Source of the DNA: Clostridia bacterium
Lineage (GTDB): Bacteria > Bacillota > Clostridia > Christensenellales > Aristaeellaceae
Direction of reading: 5' to 3'
DNA length: 49,688 nt
Assembly (NCBI GenBank): GCA_017469025.1
Contig: JAFUHD010000103.1
Location: 1 to 49,688 of the forward strand
Positions 15,716-22,693 of the stretch are shown piece after piece. Within the stretch, counting starts at the first letter, position 1. Each line of letters opens with the position of its first letter. The notes beneath the pieces were generated by a model, which saw only the letters and a list, made by a program, of their open reading frames with translations, was not told where the DNA came from and made no database searches. Made by a program: the position numbers and the translations under genes.

Positions 15716-16394
15716 TCAGGAATCAAAACGTTCTTATGTTTCCGTTCAAAGCTATGTTCCATTAACCGCTTCTTCTTTGACCGTTACTGAAATATCGCGA
15801 CGGAACCATATCAATATTCTGACACTTTCCGACGGCAGTACGCTCTGTATGCCCCATGCTCTTTTTGAAAATGCCCCCTGGCGGACCGGCTCTCCAATAA
15901 CCCGTGCCTCCTTTGAATCCTGGCTTGATGAGAATGAATATACATTTGCCATGCAGCGTGCAGGTCACACTCTTTCCGCGCGCAGTCGGACTGAGCACGA
16001 ACTGGCTGAAACACTGCGTCAGGCCGGATACCGCGAAACTACTGTCAACCGTGTACTCACGCGCCTGATCCAGGTCGGGTACATTGATGATACAGCTTTC
16101 GTACAGTCTTGGATCAGGCACCGCAACAGCAGCGGTTATGGTCAGAACCGCATTCGACAGGAACTCCGCATGAAAGGCATTTCGGAGGAACTCATTGCAA
16201 ATGCACTCGGATCACAGGATGATGACGATATCTTTTCCTCTGCCTATCGGGCTGCCGAAAAAGCTGCCCGGGGTAAAGATCTGACAAACTATAAAGAGCG
16301 CCAAAAAGTCAAGGCAGCATTGGCACGCCGCGGGTTTGATTTCGATACCATAGATTCCGTACTTTCTGATCTGTGCTCGGTTCCGGAAGACTAA
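15708..16394 (+). CDS. recX: Regulatory protein RecX
   Basis: Modulator of RecA filaments. The RecX three-helix repeats are visible: RTEHELAETLRQAGYRETTV, LIQVGYIDDTAFVQSWIRHR, RIRQELRMKGISEELI, and near the end KVKAALARRGFDFDTIDSV. The N-terminal 75 residues form a beta-rich extension common in Firmicutes RecX. The start at 15708 overlaps the lgt stop by 8 bases (ATGAGTAA), indicating coupling. An upstream in-frame TTG at 15702 is less likely. Pairing of recX with lgt rather than recA is not unusual in Clostridia. Confidence 0.9.
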   Translation: MSNQESKRSYVSVQSYVPLTASSLTVTEISRRNHINILTLSDGSTLCMPHALFENAPWRTGSPITRASFESWLDENEYTFAMQRAGHTLSARSRTEHELAETLRQAGYRETTVNRVLTRLIQVGYIDDTAFVQSWIRHRNSSGYGQNRIRQELRMKGISEELIANALGSQDDDDIFSSAYRAAEKAARGKDLTNYKERQKVKAALARRGFDFDTIDSVLSDLCSVPED

Positions 16395-16473
16395 TCAGCA
16401 GAAACCTGTTGAATCATACCTGAATATATGACTTCCGGAAAACGCATGTTTCCGCTCATCAGAACAAATAATG

Positions 16474-16519
16474 TCAGGAGCCCAAAATCCACTTTTACAA
16501 GCGGAATTTGGGCTCCTGA
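16474..16519. terminator. Convergent-gene terminator hairpin
   Basis: TCAGGAGCCCAAA (16474-16486) pairs perfectly with TTTGGGCTCCTGA (16507-16519). The T-rich side (ATTATTTG) faces the minus strand, so it may serve the sugar transferase transcript, and it could also stop recX. The remainder of 16520-16815 holds no gene that I can support. Confidence 0.6.
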
Positions 16520-16815
16520 TGTTTAAAAAAAGATACACAGCCGCATCAATGGTTAAAGAAAGATGTATTGAATATTATACCGCTGGATAATTTGTCATCA
16601 GAACCTTTTCTCTCTGATCCGTTGTCAATACTGAAAGGTGGTCCTGTCTGTCCTCTTTATATTAGTTTCCGACACAGCCGGATTTCTTCCCCCACAAGCC
16701 TGATAAACAGCAGTATTCATTCCATCTGTTTGATCTGCCGGTTCCTGGCCATTTGTGCAGGCAAAAGCGTGTTCCTGTAAAGTTCTGTAGACCGGCTTTT
16801 GAGAGAAGGTGCTTT

Positions 16816-17487
16816 TCAGGGAATCGGCCTGTCTCCAAATACGGCCTTGTACTCCATTGGCGGAGGCGCCTGCTTTTTGGAAACGGCAGTATGCACGATT
16901 GCGCCCAGTGTTCTGAAAATGATCTTAAAATCATACCAGAGAGACCAGTGATCTATATAGTAAAGGTCCAGTGCCAGTTTTACATGGAGAAAGCGGTTTA
17001 CATAAGCCTCATCCGTATCGTAATCCGACAGATACAGATCTCCATGTGTATAGTTGAAAATGCTGCCAGGACAGGCAAGTCCCGGAAGAACATCCAGCGT
17101 TCTGCGCTCCTCCTCTGTATAATACTGACGCACTATATCAATATCTTCCGGTCTTGGCCCGATAACCGACATCGTCCCGAAGAGGATATTCAGGAGCTGG
17201 GGCAATTCATCTATTTTGGTTTTCCGCAGAAATGCGCCCCATGCAAAAATACGGGGATCACGTTTTCCGGTAATGGCTCCCTGAGCCTCCATTCCCACAT
17301 GCATAGAACGGAACTTGTAGATAACCATGGGCTGCATGCCGAGCCCCATCCGCTTTGCCTTGTAGATCACCGGCCCCTTGCTTGAAAGTTTGATCCCAAG
17401 TGCTGCAATCAGGAGAACCGGTGAGAGAATAATGAGACTGATCAGTGCGAGAAGCCGGTCAATGACTGCTTTCAAAAAACGCTGCAT
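16816..17487 (-). CDS. Undecaprenyl-phosphate sugar-1-phosphate transferase (PglC/WcaJ-like)
   Basis: Starts glycan assembly by moving a sugar phosphate from a UDP- or dTDP-sugar to the lipid carrier. One N-terminal hydrophobic segment (LLALISLIILSPVLLIAALG) is followed by the bacterial sugar transferase core: GPVIYKAKRMG, VIYKFRSMHVGM, RDPRIFAWGAFLRKTKIDEL PQLLNI, MSVIGPRPED and PGLACPGSIF. At 223 residues it is the short monotopic PglC class without the WcaJ N-terminal domain. The start overlaps the deacetylase stop (TAATG), with GGAGGA before it. It is last in the sugar cassette. The sugar specificity is not readable. Confidence 0.93.
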   Translation of the reverse strand: MQRFLKAVIDRLLALISLIILSPVLLIAALGIKLSSKGPVIYKAKRMGLGMQPMVIYKFRSMHVGMEAQGAITGKRDPRIFAWGAFLRKTKIDELPQLLNILFGTMSVIGPRPEDIDIVRQYYTEEERRTLDVLPGLACPGSIFNYTHGDLYLSDYDTDEAYVNRFLHVKLALDLYYIDHWSLWYDFKIIFRTLGAIVHTAVSKKQAPPPMEYKAVFGDRPIP

Positions 17488-18146
17488 TATCCGTTCCTCC
17501 GCTCAATCCGACGGATGGTCATAAATACCTCGGCTGCATCCATACACACCTGATTTCCCCAAAAGTGTGCCTGATGGCGCAGCGCGTCTGAAGAACGAGG
17601 ATGTGGATATGGCTTCACCTCGCTGTGATAAGCCTCAAATGCCTCGATCTTCGTTTCAAGAACCTCTGTAATGTCCACCCAGGTATCCGGTGCAAACTGC
17701 CGTGGATACCCCCATTCCGTACTGCTGCAGGTATAAAAAGCATAGAATTCCCGGACCCATTCACTGGTCGGACGAAGTGCAATATTGGCGGCTTCAAACA
17801 GCCGCTGATGGTCCTGATTGGCATCATATCCACACTGACAGTAAATGATGTCCGGATGGAATGACTCTGAAACCTGCTCAATCGGAGTAATGAGATCCGT
17901 CAGCGTGAAAGTATCCAGACGCTGATCAGGAAAACGCGGCTGAATCACTTCCTCTACACCCAGAATCCGCGCCGCCTCAGCGGTTGCAGTGCTCTGCCCT
18001 ACATCTTTTCCATAGCGTAATGATTCGCCTTCACACATAATTATGCTCCTGATCCGGTCACCCCTGAGGGCATGCAGACGTATGGTGCCGCCTGCACCGA
18101 GCAGTTCATCATCCGGATGAGCTGCAATCACCAGCACATTACTCAT
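17487..18146 (-). CDS. PIG-L family deacetylase
   Basis: Zinc-dependent N-deacetylase of N-acetyl sugars. The zinc motif AAHPDDE occurs at residues 8-14 of MSNVLVIAAHPDDELLGAGG, and the second metal/catalytic element is in QCGYDANQDHQRLFEA. Start chosen at 18146 because AAGGAG precedes it and it overlaps the formyltransferase stop (ATGAGTAA). The length (219) is normal. In this cassette it may deacetylate a sugar that is then N-formylated, or act on a lipid-linked amino sugar; that link is inferred from context. Confidence 0.9.
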   Translation of the reverse strand: MSNVLVIAAHPDDELLGAGGTIRLHALRGDRIRSIIMCEGESLRYGKDVGQSTATAEAARILGVEEVIQPRFPDQRLDTFTLTDLITPIEQVSESFHPDIIYCQCGYDANQDHQRLFEAANIALRPTSEWVREFYAFYTCSSTEWGYPRQFAPDTWVDITEVLETKIEAFEAYHSEVKPYPHPRSSDALRHQAHFWGNQVCMDAAEVFMTIRRIERRNG

Positions 18147-19083
18147 TTTCAAATACTCCTTCAAGCCCAAGTTCATACAGTTCACGGTCGGCGTACCGTC
18201 TGCCGTTTTCATCTTCGATCATGGTTACATAGATGATTCCGTCCTCAGCAGCCACACACAGCCCGGTTCCGTTCATTTCAAAACCGACACCTGTTCCAAG
18301 AATGGTTCCTGGTGCTGCTGTGGTTTTCAACGGCAGCACAGACGCTTTCCAGAGAAGATAGCGGTGTCCGTTCAGAAAAGAAAACGCGCCGGGATAAGGC
18401 ATGGTCAGAGCCCGAATGAAGTCATAGACGGCATTGGCGCTCTGGTGCCAGTTCAGCAGGCCGTCCTTCGGTCTTCTGCGCGGCAGGATAGGTTCATCTG
18501 TCCGGTTCTCAATAGGAAGTACCGGTCTCTCCCCCCGCTCAAGTGCATCAATCAAACGGGACAGCATAACCGCATTGGTCTTTGCCACCTCATCATACAG
18601 TGTCTTGCAGGTATCAAACAGGGTTATCGGAAATGAGATTTGATCTACAATCGCGCCTGCATCCACATCTTTGCTCAGCCACATCATGGTGTTTCCGGTT
18701 ACGGTTTCACCATGAATAAGTGCCCAGTTCACGGGCGCACTTCCGCGATTATGCGGCAGCAGTGCGGCATGTGTGCCGACTGTGCCGACTGTTGGTATCT
18801 CCAGAAGCCGCTCCGGCAGAATCTCACTCCAGCCAAAGACTACCAGCAGATCGGGCTGGCATTTGCTGATAATCTCGTAAGCAGCTTTTCCCTTGATTGT
18901 ATCCACGGTGTAATACGGTATTCCAAACTTTTCACATATTCCCGCATACGCCCTTGAACCGGCACTCCGCTTTTCAAACGCCTCGTCGCTCAGCGTAATA
19001 AAGCCATTCACCAGCCCGCGCTCGGCAGTCTCACGAAACGCCTGTACGCCTTCTTCATGATTTCCAATCCATGTGACTGTCAT
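18139..19083 (-). CDS. Formyltransferase-fold protein, probable sugar N-formyltransferase
   Basis: Formyl-methionyl-tRNA formyltransferase fold using 10-formyl-THF. The core GTHAALLPHNRGSAPVNWAL contains the catalytic His, and DVDAGAIVDQISFPI contains the catalytic Asp. The usual Asn two residues before the His is Gly here, as in some sugar-formyltransferase-like subfamilies. The C-terminal OB-like domain (about residues 205-310) is short. Location between a DegT aminotransferase and a PIG-L deacetylase argues for a surface sugar substrate rather than initiator tRNA. The start at 19083 has AAAGGAG upstream, which is itself the end of the tandem IDTVPKA repeat. Confidence 0.85.
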   Translation of the reverse strand: MTVTWIGNHEEGVQAFRETAERGLVNGFITLSDEAFEKRSAGSRAYAGICEKFGIPYYTVDTIKGKAAYEIISKCQPDLLVVFGWSEILPERLLEIPTVGTVGTHAALLPHNRGSAPVNWALIHGETVTGNTMMWLSKDVDAGAIVDQISFPITLFDTCKTLYDEVAKTNAVMLSRLIDALERGERPVLPIENRTDEPILPRRRPKDGLLNWHQSANAVYDFIRALTMPYPGAFSFLNGHRYLLWKASVLPLKTTAAPGTILGTGVGFEMNGTGLCVAAEDGIIYVTMIEDENGRRYADRELYELGLEGVFENE

Positions 19084-19106
19084 CTGCTGCTCCTTTAATG
19101 ACATAG

Positions 19107-19175
19107 TCATGCTTTCGGCACCGTATCAATTGCAGTTGTCATGATTTGACAAACCAGCATGTAATGCTGGGCCAT
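19107..19175 (-). CDS. Putative 22-codon peptide in IDTVPKA repeat copy 1
   Basis: ATG at 19175, stop TGA at 19107. It reads MAQHYMLVCQ and ends TAIDTVPKA. The AAGGAG directly abuts the ATG, which is too close for normal initiation, so translation is uncertain. Conservation of the frame across copies is the reason to list it. Confidence 0.3.
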   Translation of the reverse strand: MAQHYMLVCQIMTTAIDTVPKA

Positions 19176-19192
19176 CTCCTTTAATGACATAG

Positions 19193-19261
19193 TCATGCTT
19201 TCGGCACCGTATCAATTGCAGTTGTCATGATTTGACAAACCAGCATGAAATGCTGGGCCAT
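19193..19261 (-). CDS. Putative 22-codon peptide in IDTVPKA repeat copy 2
   Basis: ATG at 19261, stop TGA at 19193. It reads MAQHFMLVCQ and ends TAIDTVPKA, one residue different from copy 1 (Phe for Tyr). The same caution about the abutting AAGGAG applies. Confidence 0.3.
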   Translation of the reverse strand: MAQHFMLVCQIMTTAIDTVPKA

Positions 19262-19353
19262 CTCCTTTAATGACATCGTTGTGCTCTCAGCACCGTATCA
19301 ATCGCAGTAATCCTTATTAGACATATCCGCACAAAGTGCCAGCCAATATCCAT

Positions 19354-20688
19354 TCAGGATTCTGCTCTCATTTCGCTAATCACGGTTTTCAGTACATCGC
19401 AGACATAAGCTACATCCTCATCCGAAAGCAGCGTATGCAGCGGCAGTGTAATAAGATTTCTGTAATAATCATATGTATTCGGAAAATCACCGATGTCCCA
19501 CCCGAGTGCCTTATAGGCTGTCATCATGGGCATTGGCTTATAGTGTACATTGACTGCCACACCCAGCTCAGCCATCCGTTCAATCAGATGATTCCGTTCC
19601 TCAACGTCAATTCCCGGAATGCGGATCAAATAAAGATGATTCGAGCTCTTCATGCCGGAAATTTGATGATGCAGGTGTGAAATTCCCAGTTCATCACATA
19701 TCCTGTCATACTGATGAATGATCTCAAGCCGGCGCGCGAGGAGTCCGGGATATCTGTCCAGCTGGCGCAGACCAATTGCCGCCATGACATCCGTCATATT
19801 ACACTTGTACCATGGCCCGACAATATCGTATTCCCATGCGCCAACACGCGTCTTTGCAAGTGCATCCTTGCTCTGTCCATGCAGGGACAGCAGCTGATAC
19901 ATATGATATATTTCTGCATTTTCGACCCCTTTCAGAGGCCGCCATGCAGCTGCACCACCCTCAGCTGTCGTAAAGTTCTTGACCGCATGAAATGAAAATG
20001 ATGTGAAATCCGCCAGTTCCCCGCAATTCAGCATCCGTCCGCCAAACATTCTGGCACCACCCAGACCATGCGCGCAGTCAGAAACAACTGCTACACGTCC
20101 GAGTGCTTTCTGAATTCTGCTGTTCAAATCTCCCAGCAGTGAACCATCTGATTCCATCGGGCAAAATAATCCACGGGTGTTCTCAGCAATTTCAAACAGG
20201 CGTTCATAATCGCAGACCAGTCCTCCGAGATCCACAGAAACAATCGCTTTTGTTCTTGGTGTAATCAGTCTCTCCAGCTGGTCATAATCCATCTCAGGAA
20301 GATGCGTGGATGGATCTCCATCTCTGCGAATATCTGAAAAAACAACTTTTGCACCGCAGTGGATTACCGCACTAGCACTTGCCGTATAACTGTATGCCGG
20401 AACAATAACCTCATCGCCCGGTCCAACACCGAGTATTCTGAGATTCAGCTCCTCTGCAGCAGTTGCTGAGTTAAGACATACTACCCGGTTATCAAACTGT
20501 TTTTTGCCGTCATCACTGCTGCAGTCTATATCCACACAGTCCGTTTCTATAAAAGCTGCCAGTCTGCGTTCAAGCAGTTTGGTTCTCGGCCCGGTAGTGA
20601 TCCATCCTGAGCGAAGCGCCGCCGCAACTTCATCAATTTCAGCATCCGAAATATCCGGTGGGCTGAATGGTATTTCCCGTCTTTCCAT
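19354..20688 (-). CDS. DegT/DnrJ/EryC1-family sugar aminotransferase
   Basis: PLP-dependent transaminase that puts an amino group on a nucleotide-linked keto-sugar. Features include the opening IPFSPPDISDAEIDEVAAAL, SGWITTGPRTKLLERRL, VVCLNSATAAEELNLRILG, GDEVIVPAYSYTASA, VVSDCAHGLGG, and FTSFSFHAVKNFTTAEGG with the PLP lysine in HAVKN. The start at 20688 has AGAAGGGA before it. At 444 residues it is about 50 longer than PglE/ArnB relatives because of an insert around CPMESDGSLLGDLNSRIQ. It opens the sugar cassette; no 4,6-dehydratase is present in the window, so the keto-sugar must come from elsewhere. Confidence 0.93.
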   Translation of the reverse strand: MERREIPFSPPDISDAEIDEVAAALRSGWITTGPRTKLLERRLAAFIETDCVDIDCSSDDGKKQFDNRVVCLNSATAAEELNLRILGVGPGDEVIVPAYSYTASASAVIHCGAKVVFSDIRRDGDPSTHLPEMDYDQLERLITPRTKAIVSVDLGGLVCDYERLFEIAENTRGLFCPMESDGSLLGDLNSRIQKALGRVAVVSDCAHGLGGARMFGGRMLNCGELADFTSFSFHAVKNFTTAEGGAAAWRPLKGVENAEIYHMYQLLSLHGQSKDALAKTRVGAWEYDIVGPWYKCNMTDVMAAIGLRQLDRYPGLLARRLEIIHQYDRICDELGISHLHHQISGMKSSNHLYLIRIPGIDVEERNHLIERMAELGVAVNVHYKPMPMMTAYKALGWDIGDFPNTYDYYRNLITLPLHTLLSDEDVAYVCDVLKTVISEMRAES

Positions 20689-20709
20689 AAGATATTCCCT
20701 TCTATTCAA

Positions 20710-21067
20710 AAAATCAGAGAACAGTCAGCATCTGGATTCCATATAGTGTCATAAAAAGCAGCCCCGTTCTCTCAAGTCTATATTTGAAAATATCAGGCTG
20801 CATTATCAGCTGAAGGAGCAAAATAACAGGCATCATTATACCATCTGCTCTCTTTTCGGTAAAGAGCTGTCTCGTTCATCCCAGAAGCACGACCAAATCC
20901 CTGAAATGATATCACGAAGATTGCTTCATTGCAGAAAGTCAGTTCAGAAAATGCGGGGTTTTACGGATAATGGTTCCCCGGAAATTCTGTCACCTTCGAT
21001 CCTTCAGAATGCAGTTTCTGCGAGTCTTCAGCAAGGAAAAAAACGGCGCAGGCTCACTCAGCCAGAA
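20710..21067. other. Intergenic stretch with no supported gene
   Basis: Upstream region of the aminotransferase and downstream of the repressor terminator. No convincing ORF, tRNA, repeat or strong promoter was found. A promoter for the sugar cassette must lie here or the cassette has a weak one. Confidence 0.5.
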
Positions 21068-21099
21068 TAAAAAGAAAAAGGAGACGGCTTCCCGGCTCC
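21068..21099 (-). terminator. Terminator of the repressor gene
   Basis: On the minus strand GGAGCCGG-GAAG-CCGTCTCC (stem with one internal mismatch) is followed by TTTTTCTTTTT. It lies about 45 bases past the repressor stop. Confidence 0.8.
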
Positions 21100-21145
21100 A
21101 AACGATAAGCTTGATTGAAAATCGTGTTTCTGCTCTGCCCTGGCA

Positions 21146-21916
21146 TCAGCAGTCCTTCAGTTCATCCGCGCGAATGACACCTATCACCTTTCCAAAACAG
21201 CGTACTTCATTATCCATTGGAATCGGTGCATATTTTTCATTGAGTGAAATCAGTTCAGATCTGCCGCGCTGTTTGACAAAGCCTTTCCCATCGAGAAGAA
21301 AAATGCCAATCTCGCCGATTTCAGGCATCTGCTGCTTATTCACCATCAAAATATCGCCATCAAAATACTTCGGCTCCATGGAATCTCCAGAAACCGGAAC
21401 ACCGAAGCTGGCTCCTGGCATCAGACATGTCTCTGGAACATACCGCTTTGTAAAAGCATCTTCATTCAGATATGTACCTGTACCAGCTGCAGCTGACTGC
21501 TCAGATACCCAGAACAGCACCGTCTTCCGTTTTGGAGAAATCTTTTCTGTGTGAACAGTTTCCTGTCGGACCCCTTCAAATTTGACAACCGGATGAACCC
21601 TGTTGAATTCCTCATCGAGAACAAGATTTACAAGCCGCTGTCCATATTCGTCCAGTGAATCATATTTCCGTGTCAGTTCGGAAACAGGCTCTGCTTTCAC
21701 CGTCCCATGAAGAAACCCCTTGACAGAGTCAATCCCGTACACCTGGCAGATTCTAAGAAAGACATCGGCATCAGGCATACGGATTCCACGTTCCCATCCA
21801 TAAAGTGTCTTTTCAGAAATCTCTACCTCATGAGAGCGAAATGCTTCAACCGCTTCCTTCACAGAAAAGCCAAGAGCAATTCGTGCCTGTTTCAGCCGGT
21901 CAGAAAAATCGGACAT
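21146..21916 (-). CDS. XRE-family repressor with S24 (LexA/CI-type) self-cleavage domain
   Basis: N-terminal helix-turn-helix (about residues 4-60: RLKQARIALGFSVKEAVEAF, ISEKTLYGWERGIRMPDADV), a linker, then an S24 peptidase domain. A cleavage-type Ala-Gly lies in SEQSAAAGTGTYL. The nucleophile serine is in VPVSGDSMEPKYFDGD, and the general-base lysine is in GKGFVKQRGRSEL. Start at 21916 with GGAGG before it. A consensus promoter lies at 21950-21978. It is divergent from the 83-aa membrane protein. By analogy with CI and LexA it would be inactivated by RecA-stimulated self-cleavage. It may be a fossil phage repressor, but no phage genes are nearby. Confidence 0.9.
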   Translation of the reverse strand: MSDFSDRLKQARIALGFSVKEAVEAFRSHEVEISEKTLYGWERGIRMPDADVFLRICQVYGIDSVKGFLHGTVKAEPVSELTRKYDSLDEYGQRLVNLVLDEEFNRVHPVVKFEGVRQETVHTEKISPKRKTVLFWVSEQSAAAGTGTYLNEDAFTKRYVPETCLMPGASFGVPVSGDSMEPKYFDGDILMVNKQQMPEIGEIGIFLLDGKGFVKQRGRSELISLNEKYAPIPMDNEVRCFGKVIGVIRADELKDC

Positions 21917-21949
21917 ATCCGCCTCCAAATGAATCTTGTCTCATGATGC

Positions 21950-21978
21950 ATTATATTAATAAAAGCTCTTTCTGTCAA
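21950..21978 (-). promoter_or_regulatory. Promoter of the repressor gene
   Basis: TTGACA (21978-21973), exactly 17 bases, TATAAT (21955-21950): full consensus. A half-site of the TTCTTC operator word (21985-21990) lies just upstream, so autoregulation is plausible. Confidence 0.88.
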
Positions 21979-22302
21979 TCTGCTTTCTTCAAATCGTATC
22001 CCCCAAAGGTTGTTCGGGAAATCAGCACGGCCTGTACTGATGAACTTGTAATTTCTGAACTTCAGGTGGGTTGCATATTGCGGCAACTGTCCGAAAAGTC
22101 TGCAGGCGATATTCCTTTTCAAACAAGCGCCTTTTTCCTGCTGTTTCCATATTTTTTCTTATCGCATTTCTCAAGCCTGCCGCCTTCGGTTCACACAATT
22201 TCGATATTCTGTACTGTCAAATGTATTGCATCCTGTTCAATACAGACTTTTGGTCTTATTTGATTATTAAGCAAACTTTCAGTTCGGAACATTCCAACTT
22301 TT

Positions 22303-22319
22303 TTCTTCATTTCGAAGAA
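22303..22319. promoter_or_regulatory. Operator-like palindrome O1 (TTCTTC-N5-GAAGAA)
   Basis: 17-bp site TTCTTC-ATTTC-GAAGAA, 14 bases upstream of an identical-design palindrome in the promoter of the 83-aa gene. It lies in the divergent region beside the S24 repressor. Confidence 0.7.
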
Positions 22320-22327
22320 AATACATA

Positions 22328-22356
22328 TTGACTTTCTTCAAATTGAAGAATATAAT
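22328..22356 (+). promoter_or_regulatory. Promoter with a palindromic operator filling its spacer
   Basis: TTGACT (22328-22333) and TATAAT (22351-22356) are separated by 17 bases (22334-22350), which are exactly the perfect palindrome TTCTTCAA-A-TTGAAGAA. A repressor bound there would block RNA polymerase completely. It drives the 83-aa membrane protein. Confidence 0.88.
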
Positions 22357-22395
22357 TGTCTCATTCAAACGCAGAGAAGCTTTGGAGGGACAGTT

Positions 22396-22647
22396 ATGAT
22401 CAAGTTTATCGTTTTCTTATTTCTTGTCATTCCCACTTTTGTACTCAGTCTGGTCCTGATTGTATCGCTCGCACGGCACAGTACACTCTTTAACGTTTCT
22501 GAGGAACCGCAGTTTAAGCCGTCCCTCCTCGAATTCTCCCAGCCCGGCCTCAGCCGCAGAGAACTTAACCGGATTATTGGGCAGGTGACACGTGCAGAAC
22601 GTAGCCGTGCTCGAAGCGTCCGAATCCGTCCCATTTACTCCATTTGA
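22396..22647 (+). CDS. Small single-span membrane protein (83 aa), probable target of the adjacent repressor
   Basis: GGAGGG precedes the ATG by 6 bases. Residues 3-25 are one hydrophobic span (KFIVFLFLVIPTFVLSLVLI). It is followed by a 55-residue cytoplasmic or external tail (RHSTLFNVSEEPQF, then FSQPGLSRRELNRIIGQVTR) that becomes arginine-rich (AERSRARSVRIRP). No family is recognised. Size and topology recall small SOS-induced division inhibitors and membrane toxins, but that is only an analogy. It has its own promoter with operator and a strong terminator, that is a complete single-gene unit. Confidence 0.8.
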   Translation: MIKFIVFLFLVIPTFVLSLVLIVSLARHSTLFNVSEEPQFKPSLLEFSQPGLSRRELNRIIGQVTRAERSRARSVRIRPIYSI

Positions 22648-22656
22648 TTCATATCA

Positions 22657-22693
22657 AAAAGGCCGATTCTTCATTTTGAAGAATCGGCCTTTT
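22657..22693. terminator. Bidirectional terminator containing the operator word
   Basis: A perfect 16-bp stem AAAAGGCCGATTCTTC / GAAGAATCGGCCTTTT has a 5-base loop with flanking A- and T-runs. The stem top, 22667-22683, is TTCTTC-ATTTT-GAAGAA, the same 17-bp design as the two upstream operator sites. It serves both the 83-aa gene and the convergent cca gene, whose stop codon lies inside it. Confidence 0.88.

Larger units (their letters stand above)
19090..19320 (-). repeat. Tandem 86-bp IDTVPKA repeat (two full copies and one decayed copy)
   Basis: Units 19090-19175 and 19176-19261 are 86 bp and differ at one base; 19262 to about 19312 is a diverged partial third unit. On the minus strand each full unit runs AAAGGAG-ATGGCCCAGCAT ... 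IDTVPKA codons ... CATTAAAGGAG, so the last unit supplies the Shine-Dalgarno of the formyltransferase. Hairpins per unit are CCAGCAT-TAC/TTC-ATGCTGG, TTGTCA-N5-TGACAA and GTGCCGAAAGCAT. Related single copies lie at 41263-41372 and 42904-42951. Confidence 0.85.

Noticed and set aside
18139..19083. Methionyl-tRNA formyltransferase (fmt)
   Set aside because: The catalytic Asn is replaced by Gly, the C-terminal domain is short, and the neighbours are sugar-modifying enzymes rather than def or sun.
19090..19320. CRISPR array
   Set aside because: The repeat is 86 bp in direct tandem with no unique spacers, and no cas genes are present.
21146..22693. Prophage
   Set aside because: Apart from the CI-like repressor there is no integrase, terminase, capsid or lysis gene around it.
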